Shown here: piece by piece, positions 1-4,349 of the stretch
Layout of the letters: each line of letters begins with the position of its first letter
How positions within the stretch are numbered: position 1 is the first letter of the stretch
DNA from: Acidimicrobiia bacterium
GTDB taxonomy: Bacteria > Actinomycetota > Acidimicrobiia > Spongiisociales > SHLN01
Direction: 5' to 3'
Assembly (NCBI GenBank): GCA_030623545.1
Contig: JAUXLW010000071.1
Location: forward strand, 1 to 6,590
Length of the DNA: 6,590 nt
The notes under the pieces: generated by a model
What the model was told of the DNA's origin: nothing
Databases searched by the model: none
Seen by the model: the letters and a program-made list of their open reading frames with translations, nothing else
Made by a program: the position numbers and the translations under genes

Positions 1-89
1 CATGCCATGGCCTGCAGTATGCGGTCACGATTGCCGGCCAGGTCACCCACCACCTGGTTTATCTGGGCCCCGGCTATCCGTACAAACAT
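1..89 (-). CDS. nadE: Glutamine-dependent NAD+ synthetase, N-terminal fragment (3' end outside window)
   Basis: Reading the minus strand from the ATG at 89 gives 29 codons that begin MFVRIAGAQINQVVGDLAGN and continue RDRILQAMA before the window ends. The AQIN-x-x-VGDLxGN pattern is the usual opening of the nitrilase-like glutaminase domain at the N-terminus of bacterial glutamine-dependent NAD+ synthetases. That domain releases ammonia from glutamine for the C-terminal synthetase, which amidates deamido-NAD+ in the cytoplasm. An in-frame TAA lies four codons upstream, and no GTG or TTG occurs between it and the ATG, so ATG 89 is the first usable start. A GAGGG sits only one base before the ATG, too close for a good Shine-Dalgarno, so initiation may be weak or the spacing atypical. 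The gene lies 54 nt downstream of the lipoprotein gene on the same strand and could be co-transcribed. Another carbon-nitrogen hydrolase is possible, since only the N-terminus is visible and neither catalytic residues nor the synthetase domain can be checked. Confidence 0.72.
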   Translation of the reverse strand, partial: MFVRIAGAQINQVVGDLAGNRDRILQAMA

Positions 90-143
90 GCCCTCAGATT
101 AAGCCGGGAACCCCGGTCGGCCGGCAGCATTGCGGCGACCTTG
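90..143. other. Short intergenic spacer between lipoprotein gene and nadE
   Basis: This 54-nt spacer is GC-rich. It contains a small 5-bp stem with a 3-nt loop (ccggg at 104-108, cccgg at 112-116). There is no T-tract after it on either strand, so it does not look like an intrinsic terminator. Read-through from the lipoprotein gene into nadE is plausible. Confidence 0.4.
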
Positions 144-2075
144 TTAGAAGGACACGAAGGAGAGTTGGTCGAATGTTGCCAGGTCGTTGGCACCAACACC
201 CATCTCGGACACCGAAAACACCACGCCATCCACCACCAGCGTCCGCTGAATGTGGCCGTACCAATCAGTCCCATGGGAGATGGTCCCCAGCTCCTGAATG
301 CCGCGGTCCCGATCGATCTCGAGCCCGATGGCACCGATGAAGGAGTCATCCTTCCCGGCCTGCTCGTCCCAGCTCCAGCGCTGAATAGGCAGAACTACAG
401 TCGCAGTCGGAGACCAGTAGAGGAAGGCCCGGTGGTCGAACTCGACGTCGCTCGATGCGCCCGGCATCGTGTATTGATGCACCCGCTTGGGATTGCCGGG
501 GTCCGCAACATCGAAGACGGACAGCTGGGCTCCCAGCGTGCGCCCCTCCTCCGTGGCATCCTGCCCCACTCCCAGGATGAGGCCGTCACCCAGCGGATGG
601 AGATAGGCCGAATATCCGAGGATCTTTAGCTCCCCTTCCACGATCGGGTTGGTCGGGTCGGCCAGATTGAGGGTGTAAAGGGGGTCGGTCTGACGGAACG
701 TGACTACATAGCCGACTTCGCCGATGAACCGCACTGAAAAGATGCGCTCACCCTTCCCGAGCCCGCCCACAGCGCCGACGACTTCGAGCACACCGTCGTT
801 TTCGGCCAGGATCGACACAAAGCTCTCCGAGTCCTCGCCGCCCCACCAGGATGGCTGAGATGTTGTGGCCACCCGCAGGTATCCCTCATGCTCACTCAGC
901 GAAAACTGGTTGAGAAGAAAGCCGTCCACTTCGCCGCTGGCCAGATACCGGGTCTGGTCGGCGTCTGAGATATCGAATTTGTGCAGCGCGGTAACGATGC
1001 CGGCCGTGGAGTCCGGGGCGTCGGTCTCCCAATCGATCCACTTCTGGCTTGCCACATAGAGGCTGTCGGTGGAGGCGTAGACAGTGTCGCCCTCAGCCAG
1101 GATCCCGATCCCGCCCGGAACCAGGCCCTCCGACAGGTCGACTGTGACCACGGTGAGCATGCCCAATCCCGAGAACTCCTCAGGACGGTACGCATCCGCG
1201 CAGTCGATCAGCAGGCCATCTTCCGTGGAACCGTCGGCGTGCTCGAGGATGTAATACGGGATCCAATTCTCGATGGTGGAGTTGCGGATGATCTCGCGGT
1301 TGGCCTCGCGAGCCTTGATGATCGACCGCAGACCGCCACCCTCGGGGTACTCCCACACAAAGCCGGTGGGCTGGCTGCGAACCACGACCCTGGCAACATC
1401 ACCGGTCATACGAGCACTCAGATAGGCGCCGTCGAGATAGACCGTGCGCAGAACCTCAATCGCCGAAGCGTCGCTGACGTCGATCTCAGTGAGCACCGAC
1501 ACCGGGCTTCCGCCGTAGTAATAGTCCGCTTCCGATGCCCGGATCCCGCCACCGGGCAGATAGCCACCGTACTGGTTGGAAAGAACCAGGACCCGATCGC
1601 CTGCGAGGAGAAGTTCGCCCCACCCGGTTGGGAGCACGAGCGAGTCGGCGATCACCGGGGCACCATCGACGATTTCGAGGACGAATAGCTTGCCCTGGGC
1701 GACGGCATAAATTCGCTCACCATCGGTTTTGACTATGTCGGGCTCATCGACGCCGGCCTCTTGCAGGTTGGTGCCGGAGTAATCGACTCCCTGGACCCGG
1801 AACGTCCCCTCACTTGTCGGGGGAACGGGCGCCGCGGCGTCAATCGCGAATAAGACGTCGCCTTCGAGCACCGGCACTCCGCCATATCCGTAGCCGTAGC
1901 CGAGGCCGTACTCGGTGACTATCTCCAGAGCCTGGGCTCTGACGTGGCTCAGGAACTCTTCACAGGCGTCAAAGCGGAAAAGGCCGGCGGCGAGGCCGGC
2001 CGAGTTCCCTGCCCCCACAACAGGCGAACAGGCAGTAGCCAGCAAGGCGATGGCGGCAAATAGCGTCTTCTTCAT
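144..2075 (-). CDS. Secreted beta-propeller lipoprotein (PF09826-type), unknown function
   Basis: This is a complete 643-residue protein. The ATG at 2075 is chosen over an upstream in-frame ATG at 2177 because it starts a textbook lipoprotein signal: MKK, a hydrophobic stretch, and LLATAC with the lipid-modifiable Cys at residue 16. A GGGG ends 8 nt before this ATG. The 34 extra residues of the longer frame are polar and would bury the signal. Family hallmarks are clear: TNLQEAGVDEPDIVKTDG at about 102-119, NQFSLSEHEGYLRVATT at about 389-405, an ERIFSVRF...VVTFRQTDPLYTLNLADP block at 443-473, a GYSAYLHPLGDGLILGVG block at 487-504, and DHRAFLYW at 547-554. These match the 'secreted protein with C-terminal beta-propeller domain' family. 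After lipid cleavage, Cys38 and Cys292 remain as the only evident cysteines and could form a disulfide. A Gly-Tyr repeat (residues 56-66) lies before the propeller. The family has no established biochemical role; an extracytoplasmic scaffold or binding protein is inference. The gene follows tyrA by 121 nt on the same strand and precedes nadE. Confidence 0.9.
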   Translation of the reverse strand: MKKTLFAAIALLATACSPVVGAGNSAGLAAGLFRFDACEEFLSHVRAQALEIVTEYGLGYGYGYGGVPVLEGDVLFAIDAAAPVPPTSEGTFRVQGVDYSGTNLQEAGVDEPDIVKTDGERIYAVAQGKLFVLEIVDGAPVIADSLVLPTGWGELLLAGDRVLVLSNQYGGYLPGGGIRASEADYYYGGSPVSVLTEIDVSDASAIEVLRTVYLDGAYLSARMTGDVARVVVRSQPTGFVWEYPEGGGLRSIIKAREANREIIRNSTIENWIPYYILEHADGSTEDGLLIDCADAYRPEEFSGLGMLTVVTVDLSEGLVPGGIGILAEGDTVYASTDSLYVASQKWIDWETDAPDSTAGIVTALHKFDISDADQTRYLASGEVDGFLLNQFSLSEHEGYLRVATTSQPSWWGGEDSESFVSILAENDGVLEVVGAVGGLGKGERIFSVRFIGEVGYVVTFRQTDPLYTLNLADPTNPIVEGELKILGYSAYLHPLGDGLILGVGQDATEEGRTLGAQLSVFDVADPGNPKRVHQYTMPGASSDVEFDHRAFLYWSPTATVVLPIQRWSWDEQAGKDDSFIGAIGLEIDRDRGIQELGTISHGTDWYGHIQRTLVVDGVVFSVSEMGVGANDLATFDQLSFVSF

Positions 2076-2196
2076 AGTGTCTACCCCGGCGTCTCTCTCT
2101 TGTTTCGTCTGAGACGTCGCGGAGAGCGGCGAGGGTTCCCGATTGAGTGGTCTGTCGTGGAAATAGCGCCGCAGCAACTACTTGTTTCGCGGACCG
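2076..2196 (-). promoter_or_regulatory. Leader region of the beta-propeller gene, possible own promoter
   Basis: This 121-nt spacer lies between the tyrA stop codon and the lipoprotein start, longer than the 16 nt between aroF and tyrA, so the lipoprotein gene may have its own promoter. I see no convincing -35/-10 pair and no T-tract terminator for tyrA. It does contain an 11-bp perfect palindrome (CGTCTGAGACG, 2106-2116) and two copies of the 9-mer CTTGTTTCG (2099-2107 and 2181-2189). An operator role is speculative. Confidence 0.3.
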
Positions 2197-3216
2197 CTAC
2201 GCGAGGAGCAACCCCTCGGCCTCGAGGGCGCCCTGTAAGGCGCCTGCCTCACCGGGACGGACCGAAAGCGTGAGGATGCCGCCGCCGCCGTGCGGTGAAT
2301 GGCGCAGCTGCAGGTCGCGGACGTCGATTTGGCTGCTTTCCAACGCCCGACCCACCCGGGCTAGCTCACCGGGGCGATCGGCCAGCGCCACCTCCACCGC
2401 CACAACGGGAGGCGCCAGTTCCCGGCGAGCCCGACCGGCCTCGCCCAGTGCTTCGGCAAGTTGTTCCTCGTCCCCGGCCTCCACTGCTGCCGCCCAGGCG
2501 TCGAGCCGGCGTCGATAAGAAGCGATGACCTGGCCAACCGGCGCCGCGTTGCGGACGAGAAGGTTGGCCCACAACCGGGGGTCGGATGCCGCTACACGGG
2601 TCAGGTCTCGAAACGAGCCAGAAGCGAGCTGCAGGCCTGCCGGATGGTCCATAGCCTCACGTATGAGGGCCGCAGCCAGCACCTGGGGAAGGTGGCTGAT
2701 CACAGCAACGGCGTCGTCGTGCTCCTCAGCTCCCATTCGCACCGGGTTGGCACCCAACAAGGCAACCACTTCCTCCATGCGCCCCAGGTCCGTTTCGGAA
2801 GCGCCGTCGGTGATGAGAACCCACGCCGCGCCACGGAAGAGCGACGCTGAGGCCGCTTCCGGGCCAGATGTCTCCCGGCCGGCCATCGGGTGGCCACTGA
2901 CGTAATGCGCCAGGTGCGCAGCGGCGCCGGGGATCCCGGCTTTGACACCGGCCACGTCCGTTACCAGTGCCCCGGTGGCAAGGCCGGCGAGCACGCCGGG
3001 GACGCTGGCCGGAGGCCCGGCCACTACCACCAGGTCCGCCCCGGCAATGGCCCCATCGGCCGTTGCCGCCACCATGGCGAAGGCATCCAGAGCGTCGAGA
3101 GCGTCGACTGTCGTCGGCGACGGGTCCCAACCGTGAACCACCCAGCCGGCTTGTTTGAGGCCGAGGGCGATTGAAGTGCCGATGAGGCCGGTTCCGAGCA
3201 CGCCCGCTTGTTTCAT
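2197..3216 (-). CDS. tyrA: Prephenate dehydrogenase with C-terminal ACT domain
   Basis: This 339-residue cytoplasmic enzyme oxidatively decarboxylates prephenate to 4-hydroxyphenylpyruvate with NAD+, the committed step to tyrosine. The Rossmann motif GTGLIGTS is at residues 8-15. An Asp at 31, at the end of beta-strand 2, fits preference for NAD+ over NADP+. SGHPMAGRETSG (107-118) carries His109, equivalent by motif to the catalytic His of the family (HPMFG in the E. coli enzyme). Further family signatures are AVISHLPQVLAAAL (171-184) and FRDLTRVAASDPRLWANLL (202-220). Residues about 272-337 (VAVEVALADRPGELARVGRALE onwards) form an ACT domain, the usual site of amino-acid feedback, so tyrosine control is likely but inferred. 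SHLPQ replaces the more common SHLPH. The start is the first ATG, 16 nt after the aroF stop, with GAAGAG 9 nt upstream as ribosome binding site. The stop is TAG. No arogenate-specific feature can be assigned from sequence alone. Confidence 0.93.
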   Translation of the reverse strand: MKQAGVLGTGLIGTSIALGLKQAGWVVHGWDPSPTTVDALDALDAFAMVAATADGAIAGADLVVVAGPPASVPGVLAGLATGALVTDVAGVKAGIPGAAAHLAHYVSGHPMAGRETSGPEAASASLFRGAAWVLITDGASETDLGRMEEVVALLGANPVRMGAEEHDDAVAVISHLPQVLAAALIREAMDHPAGLQLASGSFRDLTRVAASDPRLWANLLVRNAAPVGQVIASYRRRLDAWAAAVEAGDEEQLAEALGEAGRARRELAPPVVAVEVALADRPGELARVGRALESSQIDVRDLQLRHSPHGGGGILTLSVRPGEAGALQGALEAEGLLLA

Positions 3217-3232
3217 GAAATGCAGCTCTTCG

Positions 3233-4246
3233 TCAGAGGGTGACGCCCATGGCCTGGGCCAACCGGCGCAGGTCGTCCATCAGCCGGCTGAATTCGTCGG
3301 GGAGCAATGCCTGGTTGCCGTCCACCTTGGCTGTTTCCGGCGCCCGATGAACGTCGATCAAGACTCCGTCTGCCCCCACCGCCATTGCCGCCCTGGCGAG
3401 CGGCGCCACCAGGTAGCGATGCCCTCCTGAATGGGACGGATCCACGATCACCGGCAAATGTGATAATTCCTTGACCACAGCAACTGCCGAAATGTCGAGC
3501 GTGTTGCGGGTGGAAGGCTCGAACGTACGGATCCCCCTTTCACACATGATGATTTCGTGGTTGCCCTCTTTGTAGATGTACTCGGCGGCGTTGAGCCATT
3601 CGTCGACCGTGGCCGTGAACCCGCGTTTGAGCATCACGGGCTTGGGCTGCCGGCCCAGCTCACGCAGAAGGGTGAAATTGGCCATGTTGCGCGTGCCCAC
3701 CCTGATCAAGTCGGCATGCTCTGACACCAGCTCGACGTCGCGTGGATCGAGCACTTCGGCAATAAAGGGCATGCCAAACGTCTCCCGAGCCTCTTGCAGG
3801 TATTGCAGGCCTTCCTCCCCCAGCCCCTGGAAGGAGTAGGGCGAGGTGCGGGGCTTGAAAGCGTCACCCCGGAGGATTACGGCCCCGGCCTTGTGAACGG
3901 ACTCGGCGGTGGCCATTAGCTGCTCTCGGCTCTCAACGGCACATGGGCCGGCCATCACTGCAAAATTTCCCGCCCCGACCGGAGTGCCCCCCACGTCGAC
4001 CACCGAATCGTCGACCTGAAACTCTCGCGAAACGAACTTGAACTCCTTGAGAACCGGGACGGCCCTGGCCACTCCCTCCATCGCCTCCCACGGCAGCTGC
4101 TGAATCACCCCGCGATCACCAATGGCTCCGATCACAGTCCGCAGCCGACCTTCGGAAATATGCGCCTCAGCGCCGATCTCCCGGAGCCGATCGACTACAG
4201 CCTTCACTTGCTCAGATGAGGCGTTGGCAACCATCACAATGATCAT
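3233..4246 (-). CDS. aroF: 3-deoxy-7-phosphoheptulonate (DAHP) synthase, type I-beta with ferredoxin-like N-domain
   Basis: This 337-residue protein condenses phosphoenolpyruvate with erythrose-4-phosphate to DAHP, the entry step of the shikimate pathway. Residues 1-70 (MIIVMVANASSEQ onwards) match the small ferredoxin-like regulatory domain of the Thermotoga maritima type enzyme, which binds aromatic amino acids. The TIM-barrel follows, with AGPCAVES at 99-106, RGDAFKPRTSPYSFQG at 126-141, LIRVGTRNMANF at 180-191, MLKRGF at 205-210, and DPSHSGGHR at 269-277. By comparison with the Thermotoga enzyme, the metal ligands are Cys102, His272, Asp309 and position 298, which here is Asp (LIDVH) where Thermotoga has Glu. 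The usual RGG is RGD at 126-128. Length is normal for the family. The MIIVM start is typical, though no clear Shine-Dalgarno precedes it. The gene ends in TGA 16 nt before tyrA, so the two are probably one transcript. The symbol aroF/aroG varies between genomes. Confidence 0.94.
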   Translation of the reverse strand: MIIVMVANASSEQVKAVVDRLREIGAEAHISEGRLRTVIGAIGDRGVIQQLPWEAMEGVARAVPVLKEFKFVSREFQVDDSVVDVGGTPVGAGNFAVMAGPCAVESREQLMATAESVHKAGAVILRGDAFKPRTSPYSFQGLGEEGLQYLQEARETFGMPFIAEVLDPRDVELVSEHADLIRVGTRNMANFTLLRELGRQPKPVMLKRGFTATVDEWLNAAEYIYKEGNHEIIMCERGIRTFEPSTRNTLDISAVAVVKELSHLPVIVDPSHSGGHRYLVAPLARAAMAVGADGVLIDVHRAPETAKVDGNQALLPDEFSRLMDDLRRLAQAMGVTL

Positions 4247-4345
4247 GGTGGGGATTCTGGCAGGGACCCGTCACTGTCTGCACCTCGAAGGCGAAAAAGC
4301 GGATAGCCCTTACACTGAACGAGGGGGTCATCCACCCATGCGTTT
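4247..4345. promoter_or_regulatory. Divergent intergenic region between aroF and the DUF4012 gene
   Basis: This 99-nt region must hold start signals for both directions. On the plus strand, TACACT at 4311-4316 resembles a -10 box about 30 nt before the GTG, but no good -35 lies 16-18 bp upstream. GAGGGGG at 4321-4327 is a strong Shine-Dalgarno-like run. It is 18 nt from the GTG at 4346 but 10-11 nt from an ATG at 4338. On the minus strand, TTGAAA near 4352-4357 could act as a -35 for aroF, with no convincing -10. The lack of a Shine-Dalgarno before aroF leaves a short or leaderless mRNA possible. Confidence 0.35.
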
Positions 4346-4349
4346 GTGA
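4338..4349 (+). CDS. Three-codon leader ORF (M-R-L-stop) overlapping the next start by GTGA
   Basis: ATG CGT TTG TGA begins 10 nt after a GAGGGGG run. Its stop overlaps the GTG start of the DUF4012 gene in the arrangement GTGA, typical of translational coupling. Ribosomes could load on the mini-ORF and restart at the GTG. The coding claim is tentative: such a short frame can arise by chance, and the Shine-Dalgarno run may simply serve the GTG at a long distance. Confidence 0.25.
   Translation: MRL

Noticed and set aside
103..125. GC-rich hairpins as an intrinsic terminator between the lipoprotein gene and nadE
   Set aside because: The stems are only 5 bp and no T-tract follows on either strand.
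141..629. 162-codon plus-strand open frame antisense to the lipoprotein C-terminus
   Set aside because: The minus strand encodes conserved family motifs over the same bases, and the plus-strand product has no recognisable features.
981..1688. 235-codon plus-strand open frame antisense to the lipoprotein gene
   Set aside because: It lies opposite strongly recognisable beta-propeller blocks, its product shows no domain, and long antisense frames are expected in high-GC genes.
2076..2177. N-terminal extension of the lipoprotein to the ATG at 2177
   Set aside because: It would place 34 polar residues before a clear lipoprotein signal peptide, and the internal ATG at 2075 has a reasonable ribosome binding site.
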